64,000 nt of DNA from Dillenia suffruticosa (lineage: Eukaryota > Streptophyta > Magnoliopsida > Dilleniales > Dilleniaceae), in contig JAVTVX010000020.1 of the NCBI GenBank assembly GCA_033439265.1, positions 16,572,001-16,636,000 of the forward strand. The letters run 5' to 3'. Numbering within the stretch: position 1 is the stretch's first letter; every line of letters begins with the position of its first letter. Under the pieces are notes generated by a model, which did no database searches, had not been told where the DNA came from, and saw only the letters and a list, made by a program, of their open reading frames with translations. Both the position numbers and the translations under genes were made by a program. This document shows positions 12,411 through 23,513 of this stretch, one piece after another.

Positions 12411-12750
12411 TTAAAATTATATTGTAATAAATTAAATTTTAAATTAAAAATTAATTGTTATAAGAAATTTAAAATATATTGTTAAAAATTAAAATATAGA
12501 AAATTTTAAAGAATTGATAATATTTTTATAATTTATAAAATCTACATACTTTATAAAATTTAGGGAAGTAAAGTTATATAACATTTTAAAACTTCATAAA
12601 ATAAAAATAAAATTTAATATACATATAATTTTGTACTATTTAGAAAATTTTTTTAAATTGAAGTAAATATAATATTATAAAAAAATGATATTTTTCAATT
12701 TTTAATTTTCACACTATTAAATCATAAACCTTTTCAAAAAATTTTGTTAT
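12411..12750. other. AT-rich spacer, nothing seen
   Basis: Extremely AT-rich, with no open frame of note and no repeat beyond low complexity. Confidence 0.6.
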
Positions 12751-13059
12751 ACATTTTAAAATTAAAAAAATGTATATAAGTTAATATTAAATTAATATAA
12801 ATAATTAAAATATTTTATGAAATTATTTAATGTATATAAGCAATGTATGTTAATAAATATTAAATAAATATATATTAATAAAAAATAAAAATAAATATGG
12901 ATTGACTTACATTTTAAAATTTTAAAAAATGTATATATGTTAATATTAAATTAATATAAATAATTAAAATATTTTATAAAATTATTTAATGTATATAAGC
13001 AATGTATGTTAATAAGTATTAAATAAATATATATTAATAAAAAATAAAAATAAATATGG
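12751..13059 (+). repeat. tandem duplication, two copies of about 150 bp
   Basis: 12751-12900 and 12909-13059 are nearly identical. Both run from ACATTTTAAAATT to AAATAAATATGG with a period of about 158 bp. The few differences suggest a fairly recent local duplication within CACTA-1. Confidence 0.85.
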
Positions 13060-13149
13060 ACCGAATAACAATTGCAAATAATCAAATAATCCAACATGGA
13101 TTATAACTAACGATGGGTTGTTCAAACTTAATTTTACTTGTTACAGTGG

Positions 13150-13500
13150 TAAATGATAAGTGGTGGTAACTTACGACTTACCATCTACTTACTTAGATAC
13201 CACTATACAAATTTACTTATTTACTTACCATCTATTTACCATTACCTACTTACCACGAACTTTACTTACCTCCTACTTACCATCTACTTACTTAGTTTCC
13301 ACTATACAAACTTATTTACCTATTTACCATCTACTTACCATTACCTACTTACCAGCTGCTTACCATTTAAACCCTAAAACTTACTTACGTACTTACCACC
13401 TACTTACCTACATTGCTATTTATCATTATCACCTACTTACTAAACTACCATTACCACTAAAACCTAAACCCTAAATTTACCACAACTTACAACATAGACG
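13150..13500. repeat. CACTA-1 right subterminal repeat zone
   Basis: Dense repeats of CTACTTACCATCTACTTACC, CACTATACAAA and relatives. This is the complement-sense counterpart of the GTTACCACT-type repeats at the left end and the likely binding zone of a TnpA-like protein. The forward ORFs here are repeat artefacts. Confidence 0.75.
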
Positions 13501-13960
13501 ATTTTCAAATATAAAGGTATATGATACAATAACAATCTTAGGTTTTTACAGACAAATACAATTTATACAAACAGTTTGTTTTAACAATGAGAATTGAATA
13601 CAGTTTTAAAAGACGGTGAAATTTATGTGTTACCATACATCTATAATCTATACAGACGGTATTGTTAAGTAGACAATAAAAAGGATTTATATTCAGACTA
13701 ATTTTAAACCGTATCAAAAAGATTTTTACATTTACTAACCATAATTTTTAATCATGACAATTGAATAATTGCTTTACAGACGATTATCATAACATTATTG
13801 ACAGTTGGTAAACTTTTTTTACGCACATTTTAGTCGGTTGAGAAATACCTATATTTTCCAATGGTTTTGTACTAGGCTATCTCTATAACCCGTAAAAACC
13901 GTCACTAAAAGTTTTTGACACTAAAAGTTACCATCAGTATAGTGATTTAATTTTATAGTG
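13501..13960. repeat. CACTA-1 right end and terminal inverted repeat
   Basis: Contains several AGACGGT/ACCGTC words mirroring the GACGAAAACCGT words at the left end, and ends ...TTAATTTTATAGTG. The reverse complement of the last 19 bases (13942-13960) begins CACTATAAAATTAAATCAC and pairs with the left terminus. Confidence 0.8.
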
Positions 13961-13963
13961 CTA
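13961..13963. other. CACTA-1 target-site duplication (right), CTA
   Basis: Matches CTA at 6034-6036. Confidence 0.9.
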
Positions 13964-15193
13964 GTTCAAGAAGTTCCGAGTGTTTTTATTCCATAATCTC
14001 TAAATAATCTAGCAAAGTGTGAGATGAATCTATCTTATAAGTCAATATTTGACCCAACTTTACCAATTGCTTGGGATTTCTTAATGCTCTACCTCTTCCT
14101 CAAAGAGCTCCAAAAGTGCGTCCAATTCTCACCATTTTCCTAGAAAATGGGAACAATATTAGGTTGGACACATAACTAGACATAATATTATATTAAATCT
14201 CAAAATATTCATTTTAAAATATTTGCTCAAATCTAAAACAATTTTATATTAGAAAAACTAATTTTCAAATATAAAATGAGCAAAAGGTACAAACAAATAA
14301 CGGGTACAAAAAATAAATTTTCATCCAGATAATCAAAATTAAGAAAATAAGTTTCTAAATTCATACAAAAGTTTTCAGAAATACTGAAAATAATTTTTCT
14401 ATAATTTTAAATAATTTCTAAATTTAAAAATCAATAAAAATTATTTTTCAACTCTAAAAAATAAAATAAAAATTACAAAAAAAATTAGAGAGAATAAAAA
14501 ATTATTTCAACAAAAATTTCAGTCGAAACCGGTGTTGCATGCTCTCCTACGCGCCACTAAGAGGGGCTATCCAAAATGAACACGCAACCACTCTCTCTAG
14601 GTGATGCATATATGTCATGCGCTACCTCCCTGGCGATTTCTGGCCACCAGATTTTAACTACCTTTATTTTCAATATCTCTGAGTTCGATGTGATCTCAGG
14701 TTTCAAATCGAACGCTTCTAACATGGTATTTGGGATTCACATGCCCCCGCTAAGAGTGCGGATGGACAGGAGGTTACTACTCTTCTTCTTCCTAATTTTC
14801 TCATTTTTCTGCAATTCGACCCAATCTTCAAATAGTTATATCTTCTTCAATTCTTAACCATTTTTTTTATTCTTTATATGGCTAAAAAACATTTTTCAAG
14901 AGGAATCTAGCTACATAAATTTCATATTACGACATACAATATTTTAAAAGATATGATTACATTAAATTTCAACTAGAGTTTGAAATATTTCATAATGTAT
15001 TTTACGGATACATGCTAAATTTTGCAAATTTGATTCTCATGTTATAAGCATGTTACAGTGTAAAATTGAGAGCATTTCATCAAGTCTCTTGCAAGATGCC
15101 ATTAACGAACCTAAAATATTGTTCATAGTATTTTTCATTTTTAATATCAAAAAGAGACAAGAAACAATTCAAGACTGCTTTTAATATCAATAA
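13964..15193 (-). other. copia-1 5' leader region
   Basis: Between the CACTA-1 insertion and the 5' LTR of copia-1. It includes a GC-richer block at 14521-14780 (minus strand with GGTGGCCAGAAATCGCCAGG), typical in look of the untranslated leader of plant copia elements, then AT-rich sequence. The minus strand at about 15178-15193 reads TTGATATTAAAAGC, a decayed match to the tRNA-Met primer site TTGGTATCAGAGC, placing the inner LTR edge near 15194. No coding frame is trusted here. The forward ORF 14576-14857 is not supported. Confidence 0.4.
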
Positions 15194-15650
15194 AGATTTA
15201 AACAACCAATGAGCATAATTTCATGCATAAAATCCCCATATTCAAGTTGTGTTAGAATCACTTGTCTCTTCCAATGGTTGAGTATTCTAAGTCTAAAAGA
15301 TGTCACAAAATCAGAACATCTTCTTCGTTTCACTATCCAAATGCCTTCAATGGAGAATGATCAATCTTTTCTATCCTCCTCACAATTTTCCTTTTTCTTT
15401 CTCCCTTTTTCTTTTCTCACTCTCATCCACACAAAAATGGCTTCTCTCGCTTTTCTTGTTTTTCATTCTTGTTCAAGAGAAAAAAACTGGAGTTTTCATT
15501 CCCAGAGAGAGTTACAGGAAGAGCATGAGTTGAGGTGTAGTTGTCAATAACCACCCCTCCTTTTTTCTCTTTTAATTTTTCAAATTCAAAATTAAAAAGA
15601 TCTTGGATCGAGTCTACCCTCGTGGACGAACACGCACCCAATTTCCATCA
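15194..15650 (-). repeat. copia-1 5' LTR
   Basis: The outer end is firm: the minus strand starts TGATGGAAATTGGGTGC at 15650 and matches the 3' LTR fragment at 1-174. The inner end is inferred from a decayed primer-binding site at about 15178-15193, so the length (~457 bp) is uncertain. The forward ORFs across it (15209-15550, 15300-15533) lie in LTR sequence and are not genes. Confidence 0.6.
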
Positions 15651-16146
15651 ATAAGTTTAGAATGAGATTACACTTTGCAATTTGTATTTTGAAAATTACA
15701 TTTTGCATCCTTAAACTAATGATGTTAATGTTTGCCATTAAGATTTTTTAAAATTTGACACTACCTTGGATATTAAACTATATTATTTTTCACTCTGTCG
15801 ATTCACAACCTTCTCAAACCTTCACTTCTTTCTCCAAACCTCTTTACCTCTTTTTTTTTTCTAGTTTCAATTGATTTTTTTCCCTTTTTTGCCTTTTGAT
15901 TGGATTTCATTTTATTCTCTCATTTGATAAGTCAAGGTTATTGAAATCGTTTTCTCATTTTCATTCCAATTTGACAAATATTCACATTTATTTGTTCTTC
16001 AATGCTCTCTTTAATTTTGCTTGCCATTCACCAACGATGGAACATCGTATTTATCATCAATTGCTACATTTCGCTTTCAATTGATTTCTTCATTTCGAAA
16101 CCAAAACTCCAGACGATCTACATCCACCAATTCTCATCCTGGTACA
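15651..16146. other. Non-element flank (left half)
   Basis: Between copia-1 and copia-2, with no transposon hallmark. It has CT-rich stretches (15780-15890) and no trusted gene. A 62-codon forward ORF at 15896-16084 has no recognisable content. Before copia-2 inserted, this joined directly to 31644 onward. Confidence 0.5.
16142..16146. other. copia-2 target-site duplication (left), GTACA
   Basis: GTACA precedes the 5' LTR and recurs at 31639-31643 after the 3' LTR. Confidence 0.92.
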
Positions 16147-16856
16147 TGTTAGATTAGTTTATAATATGTTGTGGACATTTGTCCCATATTGAAAAGGAAA
16201 AGAAAATTTGATAGGTTTATAATCCATCAAATTTTAAAACCGTTTGAATTTGGTTGAAATGGTGTGTTGGAGGGAAAAATTTGATTTTCCTAAAATGACC
16301 CTTAGGAAAATTAATTAAATAATTAATTAATTATTTAAGGGTCAAAGATAGGGTACTTGGGCACTTGAACATTAGAAAATTAGTGTTTTTCGGATTATTT
16401 ATTTATTTTAATTTAAAAGACACAATTTAAAAATTAAATAATTTGATATCTTTTAATTAAAATGTTATTTTTCGAAAACCAAGTGATGCCTATTAAATAA
16501 ACGGTTGGTTTTTTAATTCAAAAGAACATATTTATTATGACCTTTAAATGAAGGGATATCTCATAATGGCAGAGCTTCATTTTCTATAAATACTCTCTCA
16601 CACCATTGGGAAATCTTCTTCGGATTTTAATCATTGGCAATCTTCGTTTTTTTAGAAAAAGCTCTATTTCGTTCTTGGGAGAAGTTTGAGATTTTGCTGT
16701 CTCAAACTTCTGTTTCGACTTGCATATCCTGAAAGAATTTGCCGTCAACCCAGCCAGCAATATAGTGGGGGCATAATTTCCTTAAAGACAGTGATCATTT
16801 CACGTGCAAGTCCTTTCACATTTTGTATCTTTCGAAGTCCTTAAAAATTTCCAACA
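16147..16856 (+). repeat. copia-2 5' LTR
   Basis: 710 bp, TGTTAGATTAG...TTTCCAACA. It aligns end to end with 30941-31638, with frequent scattered substitutions and small indels, so insertion is not recent. It contains a tetranucleotide-like ATTAATTA run and a TATA box at 16585-16592. Confidence 0.95.
16585..16592 (+). promoter_or_regulatory. TATA box of copia-2 5' LTR
   Basis: TATAAATA in TTTTCTATAAATACTCTC, located in the middle-to-late part of the LTR as expected for the U3/R boundary. It is conserved in the 3' LTR at 31369-31376. Confidence 0.7.
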
Positions 16857-16878
16857 TTCTTAAGGAAATTATTCTACA

Positions 16879-17700
16879 ATGGAGGCCACTGGATCTGATT
16901 CGGTCTTCAACAAGATGATCAACCTGAATATGTTTAAATTAGACCACTTTGATGGGACAAACTTCACTTGCTGGAAGGATAAATTACTCTTCCTTCTTAC
17001 CTAATTGAATGTTGTTTATCTACTGAATCCAAACTTGCCACCCATTCTAGAATCAAGTGAAAGTGATACTGATGAAAACAGAACCTTTTGCTAGAAACGT
17101 CAAGATGATGAAGTTCGTTGCAGAGGATTCATTCTGAATTTTCTATCTGATTGATTGTATGATTTGTTTCGTCCTCTCAAGACCCCACAAGAAATATGGA
17201 AAGCGTTGGAGAACAAGTATACTTTTGTAAAGCAAGGTACGAACAGATTCCTTAGTTTGAAATTTTTTGAATTTCAAATAGTGGATAATAAATCTGTCAT
17301 GGATTAAGTGGATGAATTACTAGTGTTGGTGTCTAGACTCAATGATTTAAAAGTAGAAGTGTCTGAACAATTACAAGTGGTTGTAGTTATTTCAAAATTA
17401 CCAACCACTTGGAACAATTATAGAAAGAAATTGTTACACACTTTTGAAGACTTTACTATAGACCAACTCCTAAAGCATATTCGAATTGAAGAGGAAACTC
17501 AAAATCTTGAAAATAAATATGCTTTGGAGTCTGAAAACAAGATAAATCAAGTTGAGTCTAGCGCTAAGAATGGAGGAAAGAAAAGAAAATATGACAACTA
17601 CTTTAAAGATGGACCTACCAATAGCAAGAACAACAACAAGAAAAATAAGTCATGTTTTTTCTGTGGAAAGAAAGACCATTTTAAGAAAGAATGTAGATTC
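16879..17700 (+). pseudogene. gag: copia-2 Gag (start of Gag-Pol), stop-riddled
   Basis: The ATG at 16879 lies 23 bp after the 5' LTR and opens MEATGSDSVFNK, a usual copia Gag start, then FDGTNFTCWKDKLLFLL. In-frame stops occur near 17002, 17091, 17150 and 17303; frame is kept after each. The capsid block QLLKHIRIEEE (about 17465-17500) and a CX2CX4HX4C zinc knuckle CFFCGKKDHFKKEC (17652-17693) are intact. Gag would form the virus-like particle that carries the RNA. Several stops fall at codons normally Gln, Arg or Trp, consistent with C-to-T decay. Confidence 0.85.
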
Positions 17701-18162
17701 TACAAGAAACTAAAATTGAAGGAAAATACTGGAAACAAGAAAGCAAATGTGGTTGAACATCAATCCAGTACCGTAGAAATTATTGCCATGATTGCAGCAC
17801 TTAATATCAGCATGGTTACAGAATGTAATATGGCAGTAACAGAAAAATCTTTTGATTGGTGCTATGATTCGAGTGCTACTGTGCATGTTTGCAACAATAA
17901 AAATCTCTTCAAGATTTATATAGTGGCAACCAAGGATGAAAAGGTTCTTATGGAAAATCACGACACAGCCAAAGTTATGGGAAAGGGAACCATTGAATTA
18001 CTGTTTACTTCTGGAAAGAAGTTGATCGTAACAAATGTCTTTAATGTTCCAGATGTGAAAAAAAATCTGATTTCTGGAAGTATTCTTTGTAAGAAAGACC
18101 TAAAAGTTGTCATAGAGGCAGAAAAATTCATTGTATCTAAAATTGGTGTATTCATAGGATAG
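17701..18162 (+). pseudogene. pol: copia-2 protease and start of pre-integrase
   Basis: In frame with Gag. It contains the aspartic protease active-site region WCYDSSATVHVCN (about 17858-17896), where the usual DSGA is DSSA (Gly to Ser), probably inactivating. Downstream is VTNVFNVPDVKKNLISGS (about 18027-18080), the conserved block after the copia protease. The frame ends at a stop at 18160-18162. Confidence 0.85.
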
Positions 18163-19000
18163 GGATATTCTTGTGATGGCATGTTCAAATTAAATATTAA
18201 TAAAGTTGAAGTTTCTGTTTATATTGTTGAGTCTTCTTTTGATTTATGACATGTACGTTTATCCTATATTAATTTTAATTAAATTAAATTTAAGTCTAGA
18301 CATGGTTTTATTTCATGTGCCAACAAAAAATCAGGAAAATGCAAAATATGCATACAAGCCAAGATAACTAAGAAACCATTCCCAAAAAATGAAAGGATTT
18401 CAGAGTTTCTTGAACTTGTGCATTCTGATATATGTGAATTAAATGGTCATTTAACTAAAGGTGAAAATATATATTTTATAACTTTTATAGATGACTGTTC
18501 TAGATTCACTCATGTTTATTTGATGAAAACAAAAAATCAAACATTTGACATGCTTAAACATTATAAAGTTTTGATGGAAAATCAATTGGAAAAGAAAATT
18601 AAAATACTACAAATGATTGTGGTGGCGAATATTTTCCAACTGAATTTTCTAATTTTTGTGAAGAAAATGGTTTGATTTATCAAACAAGTGCACCATATAC
18701 CCTATAACAAAATGGTTTGACAGAAAGAAAAAATAGAATATTAGTTGATATGGTTAATTCTATGTTTATGCATACCAAATTGCCAACAAATTTATGGGGA
18801 GAAGATTTATTAACAGCTTGTTACGTACATAACCGAATGCCTTCAAAGAAAACGAAAAGTTCTCCATACGAGACTTTGAAAAGAAGAAAACCAAATTTAA
18901 GTTATTTGAGGGTATGGGACTGCATTGCCTATTAAAGAGTTTCGAATCCAAAAAGAACAAAATTGGGTCATATAGCTCTTAAAAGTGCCTTTGTGGGATA
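18163..19000 (+). pseudogene. pol: copia-2 integrase remnant
   Basis: Remains of the zinc-binding region (HVRLS after a stop near 18247, then CKICIQAK near 18345) are followed by the catalytic core: HSDICELNG (18421-18447, first Asp), FITFIDDCSRFTHVYLMKTK (18478-18537), NDCGGEYF at about 18613-18636 (second Asp, in a shifted frame), and TERKNRIL (18720-18743, catalytic Glu region). A single net frameshift lies between about 18600 and 18640. Further stops are near 18703 and 18933. The core would have joined cDNA into the genome. Confidence 0.85.
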
Positions 19001-20419
19001 TGCTGAAAATTCAAAAGCATATACATTGTTGGATTTAGACTCGAATGTAATTATAGATTCAAGAGATGTTGAATTTCTAAAAAGTACATTTTTTGGTGAT
19101 CAAACTATAAATCCACAATCAAATGGAGTTTCTTCTCCTACTTTGGCACAGGATACTGTTGTACACCCTAATTCTTTCCATAAACGAAAGTCAATTGACT
19201 TATTTACAGATCCTAGAAGAAGCAAAAGAGTATGTAAAGAAAAGAACTTTGGTTCTGACTTTATTTCTTTACAAGCATTAACATTCTTGGTTGAAGGAAA
19301 CAAAATTAAGGTACTGAATAAAATACCCATCGTATTGCACTTCGAGAATGATCCCAAATTGTATAATGAAGCATTAGTTTTAAGAGATTCTGCCTTTTGG
19401 AAAGAAGCAATAAATGATTAAATGGATTCTCTTTTAGCAAATGGTACATGGGTGTTTATAGATCTACCTCCCAGTTGAAAACCAATTGGATGTAAGTGGA
19501 TATTTAAGAAAAAGTATAACATTGACAATACTATGCAAACCTTTAAAGCAAAACTAGTTGCTAAAGGTTTCAGACAAAAGGAAGGGATAGATTATTTTGA
19601 TACATATGATCCTGTTGCTAGGATTACTTCTATAAGAGTATTGTTTGTTTTAATATCAATCTATGATTTACATGTCCATCAAATGGATGTTAAAACAGCA
19701 TTTTTAAATGGTGATTTTGATGAAGAGGTATATATGGAGCAGCCATAAGGATTTGTCATTCCTGGTAACGAAAAGAAAGTTTGTAAACTGGTAAAATCCC
19801 TATATGGTTTAAAGTAGGCTCCGAAGTAATGACACGAAAAATTTGATAATGTGATATTATCAAATGGATTTAAATATAATGGAGTAGATAAGTGCATTTA
19901 TTCTAAATTCACTAAAGACTTGGGAGTGATCATATGTCTTTACGTGGATGACTTACTAATCTTTGGGACTAATATGCAAGACATAAATGATATTAAAAGG
20001 TATCTGACTCAACATTTCAAAATGAAATATTTGGGAAAAGTCGATACTATTTTAGGAATCTAAATTAAGAAACATAATGGGGGTTACGTTTTGTGTCAAT
20101 CACATTATGTGGATAAAATACTTTCAAATTTTGACTACTTGGGAATTAAGGAAGTTAATACCCCATTTGATATTTCTAACAAACTGATGGAAAATTTAGG
20201 AAGGTATGTAAGTTAATTAGACTATGCTAGTGCAATTGGTAGTTTGATGTATGCTATGCGTTACACTAGACCGACATTGCTTTTGCAGTATGTAAACTTT
20301 CAAGGTTTACACATAATCCCAATGCAGATCATTGGAGAGCCATTGGAAAGGTTTTTGGCTATCTCAAAAAAAACCAAAATTTTTGGATTATTTTATAACA
20401 AATTTCCTTCGGTACTAAA
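19001..20419 (+). pseudogene. pol: copia-2 reverse transcriptase remnant (5' of the CACTA-2 insertion)
   Basis: One frame with stops. After an IN-RT linker with RRSKRVCKEKNFGSDF come the RT blocks KAKLVAKGFRQKEGIDYF (about 19547-19600), DVKTAFLNGDFDEEVYMEQP (19686-19745), CKLVKSLYGLK then a stop (about 19790), ICLYVDDLLIFG (19933-19968, catalytic YVDD intact), MKYLGKVDTILGI (20025-20063), and IGSLMYAMRYTRP (20235-20273). Stops after EQP, LYGLK and ILGI replace residues that are usually Gln, and one before HEK a usual Trp. The frame runs into CACTA-2 at 20420. Confidence 0.88.
20417..20419. other. CACTA-2 target-site duplication (left), AAA
   Basis: AAA precedes CACTACAAAAA and recurs at 29935-29937 directly after the terminal TAGTG. 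Confidence 0.85.
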
Positions 20420-21000
20420 CACTACAAAAAAATACAAAATTTGTGACAAATTTACGACGAATTTTGCAACAAATATTTTTTCGTTACTAATAAGTTGTCG
20501 CAAAATTTTGGAATGAAAAATTAATTATTCGTCGCAAAAATTTCCAACAAATATTTATATGTCGCCAAATTCGTCATAAATTTGCAATGAATTTTGCGAC
20601 AAAAAATTTTTTCGTCGCAAATTTTGGACAAATAAATTTTTCATCACAAAATTTCCAACGAAAAAAAATTTGTTGTAAAATTTGCAGCGAAAAAATATTC
20701 GTCGCAACTTTTGAAACAAATTTTTTTTTCGTCGCCGATTTGTGACGAAAAAAATTTCGTTGCAACATTTGCAACGAAACAATATTTGTTGCAAATTTTG
20801 CAACGAATAAGTTATTTGTCGCAAATTACCAACGAAAAATAATTTGTCGCAAATATGTGACTAATGTTATTCATTGCAAAATTCGTCGCTAATCAAAATT
20901 TACAATTCAATTTTAATAACGAAATTTGCGACGAGCATAGTTTTCGGGGACAAATTTTACGACGAATATATATTTTGCGACAAATATAAATTTTATTGGT
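20420..21000. repeat. CACTA-2 left terminal inverted repeat and subterminal repeats
   Basis: After the terminal CACTACAAAAAAATAC comes about 550 bp of repeated TTTGCGACGAA / TTCGTCGCAAA words in both orientations. Such arrays are the expected docking sites for the element's TnpA-like protein. All ORFs here are repeat artefacts. Confidence 0.85.
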
Positions 21001-21295
21001 ATATTTGGACCATTTTTCCCCTATATAACATGTTTTTATACCTGCTTACCCAACCTCATCAACAATTAATCATCCAAATCATTTTTAATATCAAATTTCA
21101 GCCACCTATACTCATAATTATAACTGGCTATTCAATAAGATCAATAAGTTAAAAATTTAACAAGAAATCATAATAGTAATATAAAAAATAAAAGCAACAT
21201 CAAGACTCAATGTTAAAATATCAATAACCATACATAACCAAAAAAATCAATGTAACGAGTATCAAAATATAACAGTAAAATAATAATACACAATT
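21001..21295. other. AT-rich 3' untranslated region of CACTA-2 genes
   Basis: No coding frame. It sits between the left subterminal zone and the end of the tnpA-like gene. Confidence 0.5.
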
Positions 21296-23160
21296 TCAAA
21301 CACAACCTCCACCATCACTAACATCATCATCATCATCGAAGAAATCATCATCTTCATCACCATCGCAAGCATTATCAGGAGGAGAAATAGAAAGGGGAAT
21401 TTGACTCGGAGCAGAGACTAACGGAAGATGCTGCATGATTAACATTTGCTGCGTGCGGACCTCATTCATTTCTTGCATGTGCTTTGCTTGAATTTCATTG
21501 AATTCCTAATCTCTTTGCAGTAGTAACTCCTTCAAATGGCTCACCTCTTGATTCAATTGATTCATTTCTACCCTGACTACTGGTGGGATGGAAGAAGATG
21601 AACCGGCGATTTGTATATTCTACTCAAAGAACCTAGTCCAACTACTCTACCCCCTTTTGGTCCACCAGTCACCTCGAACCATGTATTCATGTTATCAACA
21701 GATAGTTTAGATCTGCCAGCATCATCACTAGCACTCGAACTTCTGCGTAATAGCTCTTCATATTTTTCATGCATTGTTATGAGAAAAATTAAAATAAATT
21801 TACAATAACATTATAATACAAACACATATAATTTTGATTAGATATATATATATATATATATATAAAGGAAAATAAAAAAATTTGAAACATAAATCATGAG
21901 ACCATATAGGATTTAAATTATGAACATTCATATTAACATTGAATAAGTTGAAATTTATGAAAAAAATAAAAGAGAATCTCTAGCAAGTAATTCATTAGAA
22001 ATCAAAGAATCAAGTCAGCAATAAAAATAAACTTGGGAGAGATTAATCTAAAAAATTCATTTTCCTACATTGTTATGATATGTTCAACATAATATGTTCA
22101 AATCAATATTGAAAATGCTCATTAAATAATTGAAAATTTTGAAATTACAAACCTTAATTGCTCTAACTCTCTCCCCGCTCCAAGTCTTGTTTTTTTTTTT
22201 TCTGAAATATGCACGTGAAAGTATCTATAAATGAAGGCCCGGTCCCTGTTTCCTTGGCCTAAAATAAAAAAACACTGTTAGAAATAATGAAATAGTTTAA
22301 ATTAGATAAAAAAATTAGTATTTGTATAAAATTACCAATCTATTTTTATATTCACCGATATTGATCGAGCCTCCCACATACGTCGTAGACAATTCTCCTG
22401 AATTATAAGCTCGGTTTTTTTTTTTTTAGTTTGCTCACTCCTTCGTTTGCTATCCTCTGATTCCCAAAAATTCATAATCCTATCCCAATTTTGCTCGGTG
22501 ATGCAGTTAGGCTTTTTCACATGTCTCTTTGCATGATTTAGAACGTGTCGGATGTAATCGCTATATTTTTTCTTGAAAATCCTTGTTACTTCCAACTCTT
22601 CAGTCTCGTCCCAAGTGAATACTCGCTGCAATGGAAAAACACCAATAACTTATAAAGCTATTAACTTAATTTCATATATAAACTGATTGGGATAACTTAT
22701 CTTGAATTCGTTCCACCATAGTTCTTTTATTTCTTCCGGAGTGCTTGTGTAAGTTATCGAAGCCCCTCCCCAATGATTATTCACTATTCTATTAAACTCG
22801 TGAATAATATGTACAGAATTTATAAATCTATCATAAAATTTCAAACAAACAATGTTAAATAAATAAGATTGTTAAAAGAAGAATTTGTTTTATAAATAAA
22901 AGAAATAATATGTGTGAAAATTTAAAATTTAGTACTTACGACTCTCCGTAAGGGGCTATCAACTCTCAATTTTCTTTCCTATCTGCATACGAGTGTTCCA
23001 CCGAAGGGACTGGCGAAGGTACATTACTAGTGATGTGTTGAGAATACGAAGGGCCTGCAATAGAAGGGGGAGGTGAAGGTACATTGTCGGCAAGGGAATA
23101 GGATTGCGAAGGTGCTGAAGTGGATTGTGATGGTAAAGAGCGTGAATTTCGCTGCAACGG
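21296..23160 (-). pseudogene. tnpA-like gene (plant Transposase_24 / Ptta-En-Spm family)
   Basis: Exon-like blocks on the minus strand, in order: a Ser/Pro-rich N-terminal part (23157-22966), a block with IVNNHWGGASITYT and IKELWWNEFKISY (about 22890-22690), a block with RIFKKKYSDYIRHVLNHAKR, NWDRIMNFWES and ENCLRRMWEARS (22631-22332), a block ending WFEVTGGPKGGRVVGLGS (21774-21577), and an acidic C-terminus (21478-21296). The GRVxGLGS end and the WxxF/KR-rich middle are hallmarks of the plant En/Spm accessory (TnpA-like) protein, which binds subterminal repeats and helps excision. Exact splice sites are not resolved, and an intron probably separates each block. Confidence 0.75.
21842..21864. 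repeat. (AT)n microsatellite
   Basis: A pure AT dinucleotide run in an intron-like stretch of the tnpA-like gene. Confidence 0.95.
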
Positions 23161-23513
23161 CCGTCACGTCGAAACTGTCAACCATAATATGTTTTAAACA
23201 AAAATAAAAAATAAAAATTGCATATTCATCATATGCATAATGAAGAACATGAATAAACTTACCATATTTAATTTGACAAATTAAATGCGACGAAATAAGG
23301 TACCTGTCAAGAAATCTTCTCTAATGACCTATAGAAAAAAATAGTATATTAACAAATCAAATATATAAATTTAAGAATGAGACAGTAAATAGACAAGAAA
23401 TTGAGTACCAAAATTTGTAAATTATATGTGTCGACTAACTTACCCACTAAAAAAAATAGATTATCATATATCAAGATAAATATCCGATTTTTATTATATT
23501 AAGAGAACAAAAC
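23161..23513. other. AT-rich stretch between the two CACTA-2 genes (or intron)
   Basis: No coding frame. Either an intergenic gap or an intron, if the two gene parts are spliced together. Confidence 0.4.

Larger units (their letters stand above)
6037..13960. mobile_element. CACTA-1: 7.9-kb non-autonomous En/Spm-type transposon
   Basis: It starts CACTACAAAATAAATGAC and ends, on the opposite strand, CACTATAAAATTAAATCAC, with a 3-bp duplication CTA outside both ends. Inside are left and right subterminal repeat zones, small exon-like scraps related to CACTA-3, three GC-rich GCATGC-dense islands, a tRNA-like module and long AT-rich filler. No tnp2 transposase domain is present, so movement would need a transposase in trans. 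It interrupts copia-1. Confidence 0.9.
1..15650 (-). mobile_element. copia-1: degenerate Ty1/copia retrotransposon, minus strand, truncated by window edge
   Basis: On the minus strand the order is 5' LTR (about 15194-15650), leader, gag, protease/pre-integrase, integrase, RT/RNase H, spacer, polypurine tract and the start of the 3' LTR (1-174). The two LTR pieces match each other, for example around the shared stretch ending ACCACCCCTCC at both 75-90 and 15548-15562. CACTA-1 (6037-13960) sits inside it. All domains carry stops and frameshifts, so it is non-autonomous. The outer end of the 3' LTR lies outside the window, so the target duplication cannot be checked. ATAAG at 15651-15655 is the flank to compare. 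Confidence 0.8.

Noticed and set aside
14701..14760. Forward-strand TGGTATTTGGG as a primer-binding site of a plus-strand retroelement
   Set aside because: No LTR or gag follows in that direction, and the surrounding leader belongs better to minus-strand copia-1.
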